Notes: a model not told the origin generated them from the letters alone. A stretch of 64,000 bases of DNA from VXRD01 sp965242535 (GCA_965242535.1 OZ251458.1:3844001-3908000); one strand, 5' to 3'; shown: positions 26,501-34,548, counted from the first letter of the stretch. Translations and numbers: made by a program.

Positions 26501-26717
26501 CATCTTGGATGTGAAAGCGGCCTTCCTCGTCTGACATCGCGCCGATATTCAGCGCTTGGATGTAGAGTTGCACAAATTCCAACTTCTCGCCGCTTTCGGC
26601 ATCGACCACCGTGCCCGCGATCTGCCCGGTCGATTGCGCCCGGATGGGCAACGTTTGCGCGACGACGAGCAAGGTGGCAAAAAACAGAATCGAAATGCGT
26701 TCACGCCAGCGTCTCAT
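23538..26717 (-). CDS. TonB-dependent receptor with N-terminal CarboxypepD_reg-like domain
   Basis: 1059 residues from the ATG at 26717, which follows AGGAGAATTTTT. Signal peptide to about residue 27 (PIRAQ). Residues about 30-110 form the beta-sandwich carrier domain (GQIAGTVVDAESGEKLEFVQ, EEGRFHIQDVPPGTHEL), as in SusC-like receptors. The plug follows, with EVVVTGTAFKES, RGLGASRTLVLINGQR and IDRIEVLKEGASAIYGSDAVAGVANFLT. The remainder is the 22-strand outer membrane barrel. It should import a large or scarce substrate using TonB energy. No SusD partner is present, so the substrate is open. Confidence 0.9.
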   Translation of the reverse strand: MRRWRERISILFFATLLVVAQTLPIRAQSTGQIAGTVVDAESGEKLEFVQLYIQALNIGAMSDEEGRFHIQDVPPGTHELQAELIGYTGLAETVTIATEQTVTVELRMAPSALFLDEVVVTGTAFKESPISLTYAVAVVGRDKMKEQGSPQATDFFKNISASHGVIGERSSWYNANQAGTLSESVANVNLRGLGASRTLVLINGQRQVYVPARLIGGRFVDVNAIPSIAIDRIEVLKEGASAIYGSDAVAGVANFLTRSDFKGFEISGAYDHIANAGDANLGAIWGGKLGKSHAVISAEWLNRRELGVRDRDYLLQPWYEGGQRMGWSSLGNPGTFAVGSPQPWTATIHAPRCEDFGGFRESWTCRFRYQPWDNLIEGTRHARAFAEINGSLDNGTNYHIEGLWAQAEIPKWYTTPSYPPFPITDTNTMEVAPDHPGRRAFCDEFGTEYDEACAGDENWYFNGRPFGNSGPERILSRNSNTWRVAASADGDFKATHFDLGLSYSRSSGDLSFPGVYIERMFLAFRGFGGPDCGVDVIARDPGDEDYATEKMRLGPLNGATPGTGNCMYYNPFSNAIEYSQQPGARFETERNPSYRADLANSEALRQWLNEEVGVSSTADMLVADATLTGALHKNVWLDASYAVGYQFRRLNATGDPDDVADVTLNPCPVVGDLNCSAEDKFGPYLFTNVHRPYSADQTVHRFFGEIPLSLGERFDVQLAGNYEFHNFASSFDPKFGWRLQLSQSETHSLFVRGSVQTTFRTPSLDDVNETPLTTLEWINQTGAYQAVDRFGSPDLKPEQAFTYNAGLSLATEAGFDATLDYWSYDFSDVIGAMPYGKIVDLYESDATKDAVRQFIVCPDGVGTGTCGASALERVQIDLVNWPGVKTSGLDFHLGTRIPAGTGHLAASLDATYTFNYRTKALMLNNLVLQDAADAAGYLNFGNPIATSIPKLKGQASAGYHWKNYSLVSYLNYISSYEDRGSMASSNRVIQDLFSTIDPFITWDVSLLWTLSKRINFALSGVNLLDTRPPMANVEQAYDGFTHTPKGRKLKLAITYQLAD

Positions 26718-26756
26718 AAAAATTCTCCTCGTAGGTTTGACATCTCGGTGAAAGGG

Positions 26757-26852
26757 GATGTGCGAAGTTCGTTCCATAGAAATTCCTTTCGTTTGATTTC
26801 GGGGGATATGCGGAGTTTGCTCCATAGCAATTCCTTTCGTTGGGTTTCATCC
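26757..26852. repeat. Direct repeat of about 49 bp upstream of the TonB receptor
   Basis: Two imperfect copies containing ATGCGGAGTTTGCTCCATAG / ATGTGCGAAGTTCGTTCCATAG and AATTCCTTTCGTTTGATTTC / AATTCCTTTCGTTGGGTTTC. They lie between the epimerase stop and the receptor start and may be regulatory or simple slippage. The peptide read through them is repetitive and not thought to be real. Confidence 0.6.
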
Positions 26853-27890
26853 GTACCGGATTCCTGTGGGAACGACATCGGTCTCTTTGCCCGCCTGCAT
26901 CGCCAACGCCGCATCCAGCGTGCTCCACAAGTCGTGCTCGGCGCGATAGCCGAGCAGGTTTCGGACCTTTGTCCGATCAAATTCAAAAAAATTCGGCGCG
27001 GGCATCGTCGCTTCGGCATAGCCCACGCCCAGGCGTTGGGCGATTTTGGGGACGTCGTCTTCCCATACGACGAGCGAGCCGCCTAGGGTAAATGCCTCGC
27101 CGATGGCGTCATCGCGTTCCAATGCCAACGCGAGGCCGAGGGCAATATCGCGCACGTCTGCCCACTCCTGCTTAAAACTCCTGCCATCGGGGCAACGGCT
27201 GATCAACACCCGCGCGCCATCTTCCCAGGCTTTTTCGAGGGCCGCGCGTTGTGCGCGTCGAGTCGGATTTTCCGCGCGGCGCAACCGGTCGAGCGCAGGT
27301 CTGAGGGCGCAGAATTTGGGAACGCCGTCTGCGGTCAAAAATTCACTCGGCTCAAAAATGGTCGCAAACCGACAGACCACGCACGGCAGGTCGTATTGCA
27401 CGCCGTAATTCACCACCAATTCTTCGCCGATCCACTTGGTCAAAAAATACGGCATGGCATGGGTCGCGCTGACCATATCCTCGGCGATCGGCTTCTCGAA
27501 CAGGCGGCCCGATTCCTCGACCCGCCAGTAGATGGCTTCTGTGCATGCGTACACAAATCGTTGCACATGGGGCACTTTATCGCGCACGGCTTCGAGCAGG
27601 TGTAGCGTGCCCAGACCGTTGATCTGCAAATATTCGATATGGCTATGCGGGCTTGCAAAGGCCGCGGCCAGATGGTACACCGCATCCACGCCTTCAACCG
27701 CGCGCGACACGGCCTCGAAATCGCGCAGGTCGCCCTCGACGACCTCCACCCCATCCACCCCCACCCACTTGCCCGCCCGACTCGCATCGCCGGGATAGAC
27801 AAAGCCGCGTACGTCGTGGCCCTTGTCCAACAAGCGTTTGACCAGATTGCCCCCCACCCTACCGTGCGATCCCGTTACGAGAATTTTCAT
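26847..27890 (-). CDS. NAD-dependent epimerase/dehydratase (extended SDR)
   Basis: 347 residues from the ATG at 27890 (AGAGGAAACGCC in front). Rossmann motif TGSHGRVGGNLVKRL at residue 6, DLRDFEAV, then YHLAAAFASPHS. The catalytic Tyr-Lys pair is probably in PYFLTKWIGEE, a Y-x(3)-K arrangement. The C-terminal part has SFKQEWADVRDIALGL, as in nucleotide-sugar or steroid-type extended SDRs. No substrate can be assigned. The gene is separated from the aspartate kinase upstream by a cluster of REP-A hairpins and from the downstream TonB receptor by a 49 bp direct repeat. Confidence 0.8.
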   Translation of the reverse strand: MKILVTGSHGRVGGNLVKRLLDKGHDVRGFVYPGDASRAGKWVGVDGVEVVEGDLRDFEAVSRAVEGVDAVYHLAAAFASPHSHIEYLQINGLGTLHLLEAVRDKVPHVQRFVYACTEAIYWRVEESGRLFEKPIAEDMVSATHAMPYFLTKWIGEELVVNYGVQYDLPCVVCRFATIFEPSEFLTADGVPKFCALRPALDRLRRAENPTRRAQRAALEKAWEDGARVLISRCPDGRSFKQEWADVRDIALGLALALERDDAIGEAFTLGGSLVVWEDDVPKIAQRLGVGYAEATMPAPNFFEFDRTKVRNLLGYRAEHDLWSTLDAALAMQAGKETDVVPTGIRYG

Positions 27891-27949
27891 GGCGTTTCCT
27901 CTTTGTATCTTTCGACGAGCGAGTCGTACCCCGCTCATGGCTAAACTTG

Positions 27950-28262
27950 CCTCTTGTATCTTCGGACAGGCACGAGGGCCTGTCCCTACGATTGCGATTG
28001 CTTCTCCCCTCTTGCCTCTTCCGTCTTCCGTCTCCCGTCTTGCCTCTTCGGACAGGCACAGGGGCCTGTCCCTACCGGTGATGGTTGCATGGCGAACTGA
28101 CCCCTGACCCGTACCTGTCTCCCATCTTGTATCTTCGGACAGACACAGGGGCCTGTCCCTACGATTGCGATTGCTTCTCCCGTCTCCCCTGTTGCCTGTT
28201 GCCTGTTGCCTGTTGCCTCTCACCTCTTCCGTCTCCCGTCTCCCGTCTCCCGTCTCCCCTCT
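27950..28262. repeat. REP-A cluster, three hairpins
   Basis: Three copies of the REP-A palindrome GGACAGGCACAGGGGCCTGTCC (about 27963, 28051 and 28138, with small changes), each followed by CCTAC, usually GATTGCGATTGCTTCTCCC. Between and after them are short tandem heptamers (GTTGCCT four times, CCCGTCT four times). The 373 bp gap between the epimerase and the aspartate kinase holds nothing else. Confidence 0.8.
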
Positions 28263-28263
28263 T

Positions 28264-29574
28264 TTACGTTACGAATGCCCGATAAATGGCGACGATGGCG
28301 CGGTCGAGATCCGCTTCTTTGACCCCCACGATAATATTGATCTCGGAAGCCCCCTGATCGATGACCCGCACGTTGACCCCGGCATCGGCGAGCGCGGAAA
28401 ACAGACGCGCTGCAATGCCGACCCGATGCGCCATGCCCTCGCCGACTGTGGCGATCAGCGCGAGGCCGCGGATGAGTTCCACGCGATCCGGCTCGAGGAT
28501 GCGCTGAATGTCTTCGACGAGGAGCTCGCCCTTGTGCTCTAATTGTTCATCTTGAATGATCACCGACATCGTATCGATGCCCGAAGGCGTGTGGTCGTAG
28601 CTGATCCCGTGCCGCGCGACCACCTCCAAGACCCGTTGCCCGAATCCCCTCGTCTGGTTCATCATGGCTTTTTCGATAAAGAGCATGCTGAAATTGGGCC
28701 TGCCCGCCACGCCTGCGATCAGGCGATCTGTGCGATCTCGACGCGGTACGATTCGCGTGCCCGCATCATCGGGGCGATTGGTATTGCGGATGTGAACCGG
28801 AATTTCAGCCGAACGCACTGGGAACATGGCCTCGTCGTGAAAAACATCGGCGCCCATATACGCCAACTCGCGCATCTCGCGGTAGGTAATTTCCTCGACG
28901 GGCAAGGGATGGGGCACCCTGTGCGGATCCGCCATGAGCAACCCGGACACGTCGGTCCAGTTTTCGTACACCGCCGCCCCCACGGCGCGGGCCACAATCG
29001 CGCCGGTGATATCGGAGCCGCCGCGCGAAAAGGTCGCGATCTCGCCCTCGGCATCCGCGCCGTAAAACCCGGGAATCACATAGCGCCGATCCTCGGACAA
29101 TCGCGCCCGCAACCGGGCATAGGACGCGTCGCTGTCAAAACGCCCATCCGAGCGGAAGAGAATCGCCTCGGCCGGATCGACAAACGCGGCGTCCAACACC
29201 TCGGCCAAAACGCGACCGGTCAGGTATTCGCCGCGGGAAGCCACGTAATCCCGGCCCGCGCCTCCTGCGATCTCGCGGCCGATTTCATCGAGCAAACCCG
29301 CCATATCGAACGATATCCCGAGCGCGGTTGCGAGGGCTAAAAACCGCGTGCGAATTTTGCCAAACGCCTCGGAAAAGTCGATCTTTCGCCGCGCGAGGTC
29401 GTGGCACAAATACAGCAAATCGGTGATTTTCGCATCGCTGTCAGACCGCTTGCCGGGCGCGGACGGAACGACGAAACCGCGGCGGTCGTCGCCCTGCACG
29501 ATCGACACCACTTTTTTGATTTGATCCGCGTCGGCGACCGATGAGCCGCCGAATTTGCAAACGATTTTTTTCAT
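28264..29574 (-). CDS. lysC: Aspartate kinase
   Basis: 436 residues from the ATG at 29574. Phosphorylates aspartate, the entry to lysine, threonine and methionine synthesis. N-terminal KFGGSSVADADQI is the family signature. ASRGEYLTGRVLAEVL, TFSRGGSDITGAIVA and ENWTDVSGLLMADPHRV are the amino-acid kinase motifs. Two C-terminal ACT domains follow (around 300-430), including INIIVGV near the end, so feedback control by an end-product amino acid is expected. Other aspartate-family gene here: thrB at 36267. It follows a lipoprotein gene by 26 bp. Confidence 0.92.
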   Translation of the reverse strand: MKKIVCKFGGSSVADADQIKKVVSIVQGDDRRGFVVPSAPGKRSDSDAKITDLLYLCHDLARRKIDFSEAFGKIRTRFLALATALGISFDMAGLLDEIGREIAGGAGRDYVASRGEYLTGRVLAEVLDAAFVDPAEAILFRSDGRFDSDASYARLRARLSEDRRYVIPGFYGADAEGEIATFSRGGSDITGAIVARAVGAAVYENWTDVSGLLMADPHRVPHPLPVEEITYREMRELAYMGADVFHDEAMFPVRSAEIPVHIRNTNRPDDAGTRIVPRRDRTDRLIAGVAGRPNFSMLFIEKAMMNQTRGFGQRVLEVVARHGISYDHTPSGIDTMSVIIQDEQLEHKGELLVEDIQRILEPDRVELIRGLALIATVGEGMAHRVGIAARLFSALADAGVNVRVIDQGASEINIIVGVKEADLDRAIVAIYRAFVT

Positions 29575-29600
29575 GGTGAAAGCGGGAAAATGGCGGCTTT

Positions 29601-30530
29601 TTACGACGCGATCCGCGCGCGTTGTCGGCGCGCCTCCTTGAGCAGTTCTTTTGCTTCGCCCATGTCCCCGTCGATATTCACGGCTTCGTTGAGGGCTTTG
29701 ATCGCCGCGTCGAGATGCGCCATGTTCTTTGAATCCTGATAGAGATACCGATGGCACAAGCCGATGACGTGATAGGCGCGGGCGCGGTCGTTATCCGACA
29801 AAAATTCGTAGCTCAGGGCCTCGTTTGCCAGCGCGATGCCCCATTGGAGATCCGATGGTTCGCCCTGCCAAAACGCGCAATACGCCGCGTACACTTTGGC
29901 TTGTGAAATCGCGTCTTTGCCCGAGGCGTAAGCCAATCCCCGATTGATGACGATCAACGCGAGGTCGTAATCTCGGAACGCTTGGGCGATCAACATTTTT
30001 GTGACCTTCAGCGCGTCCTTGCACAACTGATCCCGCCAGAAGCGGTTCGACGGGATGGGCCGAAAATCGTAGCGCGACCACATGCTGTCCTGTTTCGCCC
30101 ATATCTTCAAGCTGTGGTTCTTCGCCGCTACCATCCCCAATTTCGCGGCCAACGGCGCGTTGAGGAAGAGTTGGTTGCTGTAATTCGTGCCGAGTTTTTT
30201 CAGCGCGGCAAAATAATCCGGGGCGATCGCGACCACCGCCTCGTAAAAGACCTGCGTGCTGTCTTGGGAAACGCTATCTCTGCCCGCCAAGCGCGTCTGC
30301 ACCTGTTCAAGCATGGCGCGCCGCGACTGCGCTGCTCGCGCCGCTCGAGTGCTTGGGAATTGCGCCGCGATCTCGCCATACCGCGCGATGGCCCGCGGCA
30401 AATCGGTCAATTCCTCTTCCAAATCCCGCGCAGAAGCGAGGGCGCGTTGGGCATCGCTTTCATCCCGTTGGTCCCCGCATCCCATCGCGCCGATCAGCAA
30501 CGCGCCGAAGACAAAACAGTTCAACTTCAT
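29601..30530 (-). CDS. TPR-containing lipoprotein of unknown function
   Basis: 309 residues from the ATG at 30530 (GGAGGAATCC in front). Residues 1-17 are a lipoprotein signal with lipobox IGAMGC. The mature part is helical: DLPRAIARYGEIAAQFPST resembles a tetratricopeptide unit, and the C-terminal AYHVIGLCHRYLYQDSKNMAHLDAAIKALNEAVNI looks like two further TPR helices. Probably anchored in the envelope and mediating protein contacts. It lies 26 bp after hprK and 26 bp before lysC, apparently in the same transcript. Confidence 0.7.
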   Translation of the reverse strand: MKLNCFVFGALLIGAMGCGDQRDESDAQRALASARDLEEELTDLPRAIARYGEIAAQFPSTRAARAAQSRRAMLEQVQTRLAGRDSVSQDSTQVFYEAVVAIAPDYFAALKKLGTNYSNQLFLNAPLAAKLGMVAAKNHSLKIWAKQDSMWSRYDFRPIPSNRFWRDQLCKDALKVTKMLIAQAFRDYDLALIVINRGLAYASGKDAISQAKVYAAYCAFWQGEPSDLQWGIALANEALSYEFLSDNDRARAYHVIGLCHRYLYQDSKNMAHLDAAIKALNEAVNIDGDMGEAKELLKEARRQRARIAS

Positions 30531-30556
30531 GGATTCCTCCGAAAATTCTCTGCGGA

Positions 30557-31525
30557 TCACTCGATATCTGCGCGCACCTGCACATCGCCTCGCAATTTGT
30601 TTTTGATGCGATCCAACAAGCGGCGGTTAAATTCTTGTGCCGTGTGGTAGCCCTGAATTTTGAGTTGGTAATTCAGCGCGATCGTTTCGGCGATCACCGT
30701 GATGTTCTTTCCCGGGTAGATCGGCACGGTCACCTGCGGCACTTCGATGTCGAGAATCGAGACCCAATCCTCGTCGAGGCCGATGCGGTCATACGCGGCG
30801 GTTTCGTCCCATTTGATGAGCTTGACGACCACCTCCACGCGCTTTTGCATGCGAACCGCGCGCACCCCAAACATGTTGCGGACATTCAAGATTCCCAAGC
30901 CGCGGATCTCCATGTGATCGCGCAGGGTATCGCCGCTGCTGCCCACGATAATGCCCTGCACCTTGCGCGACACGAGCACGACATCATCGGCGACCAAACG
31001 GTGGCCGCGCTCGACCAAATCCACGGCGATTTCGCTTTTGCCAATGCCACTTGCGCCGACGAACAACAGCCCAATGCCATACACGTCGACGAGCGAACCG
31101 TGGATGGCCGTGCGCGGGGCAAACACATCGTCGAGGTAATAAGACAAGAGGTGCGCGAACTTGGTGGTGGCAAACGGCGTGGTCAACAGGGGAATGCCTC
31201 GGGCATTGGACAATTCGACCATCTCGGGCATCACCTCGTTGCCGTCTGTGATCACCACGCAGGGAATTTCAAACTGAAAAATGGTTTCGAGGGTCTTGCG
31301 CCGCTCATCCCGCTCGAGACTCGCCAAATACAGCATCTCCGTGTTGCCCATCACCTGAACCCGGTCAAACGTAAAAAGCCCGAGAAAGCCCGCGAGTGCG
31401 AGGCCGGGGCGGTGTACATCGCTCGTCGACAGGGTGTTGTCCATCCCCCCCCGGCCAGCGACAAAGGCGAGCGCGAGTTGGTCGCCGTAATCCTCTAATA
31501 TTTTGCCAACGGAAATTTGGGGCAC
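30557..31525 (-). CDS. hprK: HPr kinase/phosphorylase
   Basis: 322 residues. Phosphorylates and dephosphorylates a serine of HPr, linking sugar-PTS state or carbon status to regulation. The Walker A is GASGIGKS at 157-164, preceded by the conserved HGSLVDVYGIG, and the HprK signature MEIRGLGILNVRNMFG is complete. The C-terminus carries YPGKNITVIAETIALNYQLK. Length is normal (about 310). Gene order hpf-hprK recalls the arrangement in proteobacterial rpoN regions, where such systems often lack sugar-transport PTS. No ptsH or ptsI is in the window. Confidence 0.94.
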   Translation of the reverse strand: MPQISVGKILEDYGDQLALAFVAGRGGMDNTLSTSDVHRPGLALAGFLGLFTFDRVQVMGNTEMLYLASLERDERRKTLETIFQFEIPCVVITDGNEVMPEMVELSNARGIPLLTTPFATTKFAHLLSYYLDDVFAPRTAIHGSLVDVYGIGLLFVGASGIGKSEIAVDLVERGHRLVADDVVLVSRKVQGIIVGSSGDTLRDHMEIRGLGILNVRNMFGVRAVRMQKRVEVVVKLIKWDETAAYDRIGLDEDWVSILDIEVPQVTVPIYPGKNITVIAETIALNYQLKIQGYHTAQEFNRRLLDRIKNKLRGDVQVRADIE

Positions 31526-31535
31526 GGCTCATGCC

Positions 31536-31853
31536 TCAATTTAGGACTTCGGAAACGACAGCGGGACGCGGCTTTCGGCGGCGGTCGTGCAATTTCTTCA
31601 ACTGGCGAACCATCTTCTTGCCGGCCGCATCGATGGCGGGATAGAGTTTGATGCCCTCGTCCGACGCCTTGAGGGTGTGCTTGTGGACATTGGCGATCAT
31701 ATCCACGCGAAATGCATGCTCTTCTTTGGTAATGGTGATGTGGCAATCCAGCACCGGATTGTAAAACCGCTCGAACCGCGCCACCACGGCTTGGATATGG
31801 GCGCGAGTCGCGTCCGAAACGTGGTAGTGATGTCCTGAAATGACCGTTTGCAT
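31536..31853 (-). CDS. hpf: Ribosome hibernation promoting factor (short form)
   Basis: 105 residues. S30AE/Hpf domain: I-S-G-H-H-Y-H-V-S-D-A-T-R, a F-E-R-F-Y-N-P-V-L-D-C-H-I-T-I-T strand region, VDMIANVHKHTLKA, then the C-terminal basic helix DAAGKKMVRQLKKLHDRRRK. Binds the 30S decoding centre in slow growth. The short form lacks the C-terminal dimerisation domain of long Hpf. It starts 10 bp after the anti-sigma-type kinase gene and ends 10 bp before hprK, a compact operon. Confidence 0.9.
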   Translation of the reverse strand: MQTVISGHHYHVSDATRAHIQAVVARFERFYNPVLDCHITITKEEHAFRVDMIANVHKHTLKASDEGIKLYPAIDAAGKKMVRQLKKLHDRRRKPRPAVVSEVLN

Positions 31854-31863
31854 GGCATCCTCC

Positions 31864-32310
31864 TCAACTGTGGGATGGGGATGATCGAGAGGGAAAATAC
31901 TTGACCATCTTCACCAGTGTGCCGGTTTGCGAGGGCATAAACGCCACTTCGTCCATAAATGCGCGCATCATCAAAAGCCCGCGTCCCGAAGTGTTCATCA
32001 AATTTTCCGGCCTGCGCGGATCCGATGTCGCGTCGGGGTCAAAGCCCGGCCCCTCGTCTCGCACCCAAATCGTGACGGAATCGGGCTGGATATCGATCTT
32101 GAGATGTACCTGCTTAGAGGCATCTGCGCCATTGCCGTGGGCAATCGCGTTGTTCACGGCCTCCATGACCGCGACCATCAGATCGCCGCGCTCATCTTCC
32201 GAAATCCCCGCGATCTCGACAGCCGATTTGACGACATCGGCAAATGCGTCGAGATGCTCGTACAAACTCGGCGCGCTGTGCATCAGCACCTGAGGTACGG
32301 AATCGGGCAT
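31864..32310 (-). CDS. RsbW/SpoIIAB-type serine kinase (anti-sigma factor family)
   Basis: 148 residues from the ATG at 32310 (GGAG in front). GHKL ATPase boxes are clear: N box EAVNNAIAHGN, G1 box DEGPGFDP, G2 box SGRGLLMMRAFMD. Such single-domain proteins phosphorylate STAS anti-anti-sigma proteins and bind sigma factors of the SigB/SigF type. No STAS partner or sigma factor gene is adjacent. It opens an operon with hpf and hprK, consistent with a stress or starvation theme, and a strong sigma-70-type promoter precedes it. Confidence 0.85.
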   Translation of the reverse strand: MPDSVPQVLMHSAPSLYEHLDAFADVVKSAVEIAGISEDERGDLMVAVMEAVNNAIAHGNGADASKQVHLKIDIQPDSVTIWVRDEGPGFDPDATSDPRRPENLMNTSGRGLLMMRAFMDEVAFMPSQTGTLVKMVKYFPSRSSPSHS

Positions 32311-32497
32311 GGGAACTCCAAGTTGAGAAGCGCGAGCAACGGCGGGCATGTCCCCTTGAGAAAAGCACTTGAGGCAGGTGCTGAAGTGGTGTTATTCAGT
32401 CGCAGACTCTGCGGGCGTAAGCAGGGCTAAAATGCAATTCCCAACGGCCTTTGTCGCGCGTCACTGCGGCAAGGGCCATTTTTCGGTGACACCCGAA

Positions 32498-32526
32498 AAT
32501 ATAAGCCTTATGTTTTGGGATGTCAA
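32498..32526 (-). promoter_or_regulatory. Strong sigma-70-type promoter of the rsbW-like/hpf/hprK operon
   Basis: On the minus strand: TTGACA (32521-32526), 17 bp spacer, TATATT (32498-32503). It lies about 190 bp before the first start codon, leaving a long 5' leader in which no further gene is evident. Confidence 0.7.
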
Positions 32527-32604
32527 GCGCAGGGGAGGAGCACATCGGCCTTGACGCTGATCCTCAAAATCGCGGTGCGCGGCAAAGCGAATCACCTGCC
32601 CAAA

Positions 32605-32718
32605 TCATCGGTTTTTCCAAGCGTCCAAGACGGCAATTTGGTTGGCGATCAACTGCGCGATCCAAATCTCTTTAACCTCGCCATTGGGCACAAGGCTGTG
32701 TTGACATTTACGAGCCAT
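32605..32718 (-). CDS. Possible 37-residue ORF, unrecognised
   Basis: ATG at 32718, stop TGA at 32605; the peptide starts MARKCQHSLVPNGEVKEIW. No ribosome site stands out and no family is recognised. The rest of 32311-32798 contains only the promoter noted above. Low confidence that it is expressed. Confidence 0.15.
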   Translation of the reverse strand: MARKCQHSLVPNGEVKEIWIAQLIANQIAVLDAWKNR

Positions 32719-32798
32719 GCAACGGAATCGAGCCATCGCAGGATGCTCTCGGTTTGGGATACTGGGACAGGTCGATATTTCGGATTTCTCTGTGCTGA

Positions 32799-32845
32799 GA
32801 AGCTGTCTAAAAATTATTGGGACCTAACCCCCTAGCCCCCTTTCC
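32799..32845 (+). repeat. IE164 copy a, left half
   Basis: GAAGCTGTCTAAAAATTATT onward matches the left end of the 164 bp family and stops in the C-rich arm of the central hairpin. The right half is at 34233-34329, so about 1.4 kb containing IS110 and a REP-A has been inserted in the hairpin. Confidence 0.75.
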
Positions 32846-32878
32846 GAGCAGGAAAGACGGGAGATACTCTCTTAAAGT

Positions 32879-33886
32879 TCAAGGGGTTTGCGGGGTAGTT
32901 CGATAGAATTTTTCGCCCTCAAAATCTTGGTCGTGTCGGAACATCCCCCAAATTGAATGCAACAACTTTCGCATCACCGCAACGATGGCCTGCAAAGGTT
33001 TCTTCCCTCGGTCCGTGAGTTTATCATAGAAGGCTTTGACCCGGGCTTGGTGTCTGCTGGCGACCAGCGCCGGCATATACAAGGCGTGTCGGAGGTACTT
33101 ATTACCCGTTTTCGAGATGCGTCGGGCGGGATTGGCGGTTCCGGATTGTTTCGGTTTGGGGTCCAGCCCTGCGTGTGCGACCCATTGGGCCGGTGTCATA
33201 TCTTGGGGCAGGAGTGCCACCTCGGCCAAGATTCGCAAGGCGCTTTTTTGGGCGATGCCGGGGACGGAACAGAGGCGTTGATAGGCACGCCGGAGGGCCT
33301 TGTCCTGCTCAATCAACTTGAGGGCTTGGGCTTCCAAGTGCTGGATGCGGCGTTTCAGGTGGCGAATATGAACCGCCATATCGCGGGCGATGAGGCCGGT
33401 GCTGTTGATGGGGTAGCCTTGGGCATGGGCGCGGCTGTGCTCGCGGATGATCGCTTGGGTGAGTTGGTTCACCCGTCTCATCACCGCTTGCCGTTGCAAG
33501 ACGCGCTCGCTCGGCGGTTGCCAAGCCACAAAGGGCATGCGCTGGGCATAATCAAGGATCATCACCGCATTGAGTTTATCCGTCTTGGCGCGTTGCATGC
33601 GCGCATGCGCGTAATTGCTCATCGCCTTGGGATTGACGACCATGACGTGCGTGCGGCGATGATGATGCAAAGCCAAAGCCACCTGAAGGCTATAAAGCCC
33701 CGTCGCTTCGAGGCAGACACAGACCTTCCATCCGCGCTTGGTCAACCCCTTCAGCAAGCACTTGTGCGCCTGCGGCGTGTTGTCAAAGGTCGTCTGCTTG
33801 AGGGCTTGCCCCGGTCTAGCCAAGGCAACGTTGAGGGTGCGGGCACTGACATCAATGCCGGCAAAAGCGGGTTGGGATTTCGACAT
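32879..33886 (-). CDS. IS110-family transposase/recombinase
   Basis: 335 residues. N-terminal RuvC-like domain with Asp12 (AGIDVS), Glu60 (CLEATG) and Asp103 (AKTDKLNA); C-terminal Tnp domain with SVPGIAQKSALRILAE, then the segment from HAGLDPKPKQSG to TGNKYLRHALYMPAL. By family knowledge this is a bridge-RNA-guided recombinase. The usual fourth acidic residue (D in K-T-D-x-x-D-A) is Asn106 here, which may be a lineage feature or a sign of decay. Length is typical for an active member. Confidence 0.92.
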   Translation of the reverse strand: MSKSQPAFAGIDVSARTLNVALARPGQALKQTTFDNTPQAHKCLLKGLTKRGWKVCVCLEATGLYSLQVALALHHHRRTHVMVVNPKAMSNYAHARMQRAKTDKLNAVMILDYAQRMPFVAWQPPSERVLQRQAVMRRVNQLTQAIIREHSRAHAQGYPINSTGLIARDMAVHIRHLKRRIQHLEAQALKLIEQDKALRRAYQRLCSVPGIAQKSALRILAEVALLPQDMTPAQWVAHAGLDPKPKQSGTANPARRISKTGNKYLRHALYMPALVASRHQARVKAFYDKLTDRGKKPLQAIVAVMRKLLHSIWGMFRHDQDFEGEKFYRTTPQTP

Positions 33887-34127
33887 CGTGGCCTCCTGTG
33901 ATGAGGGGTCTGTAAGGTGTGTGCGCTCGGCTCAAGCCCCGACCTTTCACACCGCGCCTACCGACCTTGTCTATGCAGCCTCAATGGACTTAGATACTCT
34001 TCGGTATGGACGCGGTGGTCGGGGGGCCTATCTCCCTACAAGGTCTGTGCCTTCAGAGGCGAGCGGCCTGCCCCGAGCTGAGCATGATGATGGCTGGTCT
34101 TGAGAGGATGATGCAACACCTAATTAA
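33887..34127 (-). ncRNA. Candidate IS110 bridge-RNA region (left-end non-coding)
   Basis: About 240 bp upstream of the transposase start with no reading frame on the same strand, GC-rich and with several short inverted segments (for example GGTCTGT...ACAGACC-like arms near 33906 and 34047). In IS110 elements whose non-coding end lies 5' of the gene, this segment encodes the bridge RNA. Loops and guide bases cannot be fixed by eye. Confidence 0.35.
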
Positions 34128-34130
34128 ACC

Positions 34131-34329
34131 GCGCTCGAAAGATACAAGAGGTGAGACGGGAGAGGTGAGACGGGAGACGGGAGAAGCAATCGCAATCGTA
34201 GGGACAGGCCCCTGTGCCTGTCCGAAGATACAAGGGGGAATAAAGGCCCTTATTCTTGGGTTTTAATCTGCGAAAAGCGAATGTTTTTGCGACGCTCTCA
34301 ATGGCGGTCCGAGTTTTTAGATGGCTTCT
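34131..34329. repeat. REP-A copy and right half of IE164 copy a
   Basis: 34140-34232 is a REP-A unit in reverse (GGGACAGGCCCCTGTGCCTGTCC with GACGGGAGACGGGAGA upstream). From about 34233 the IE164 right half resumes (GGGGGAATAAAGGC) and ends GATGGCTTCT at 34329. Confidence 0.75.
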
Positions 34330-34548
34330 TAAAATACGCAACAGAAGACCACACAGGAACAATTAGTTGGTACAAATGCCCCCTGTGGTTGTCCGACATT
34401 TGGACGGGCACGGCACCTGGCCCTACGGTATTGCTGTATCGTTCAAAAAAATAAAAATGCCATCGTAGGGACAACCCCCTGTGGTTGTCCAATATTCGGA
34501 CGGGCACGGCACCTGGCCCTACGGGTGATGGGGCAACGCGAAGCCTAA
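34330..34548. repeat. REP-like hairpins of a third type and an IE430 end remnant
   Basis: 34359-34375 is a solo IE430 right end (TTAGTTGGTACAAATGC) followed by CCCCTGTGG. Two copies of a palindromic unit, CCCCTGTGGTTGTCC...GGACGGGCACGGCACC, lie at about 34379-34427 and 34469-34522. No gene is seen between the IS110 element and the export protein gene. Confidence 0.65.

Larger units (their letters stand above)
32846..34130 (-). mobile_element. IS110-family insertion sequence (ends approximate)
   Basis: Contains the transposase at 32879-33886 and a 240 bp 5' non-coding region typical of IS110 (not IS1111) organisation. IS110 elements lack inverted repeats and often leave no duplication, so the ends are placed only by the flanking repeat sequence: IE164 and REP-like CAGGAAAGACGGGAG on the left and REP-A-like CGCTCGAAAGATACAAG on the right. 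Confidence 0.7.
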
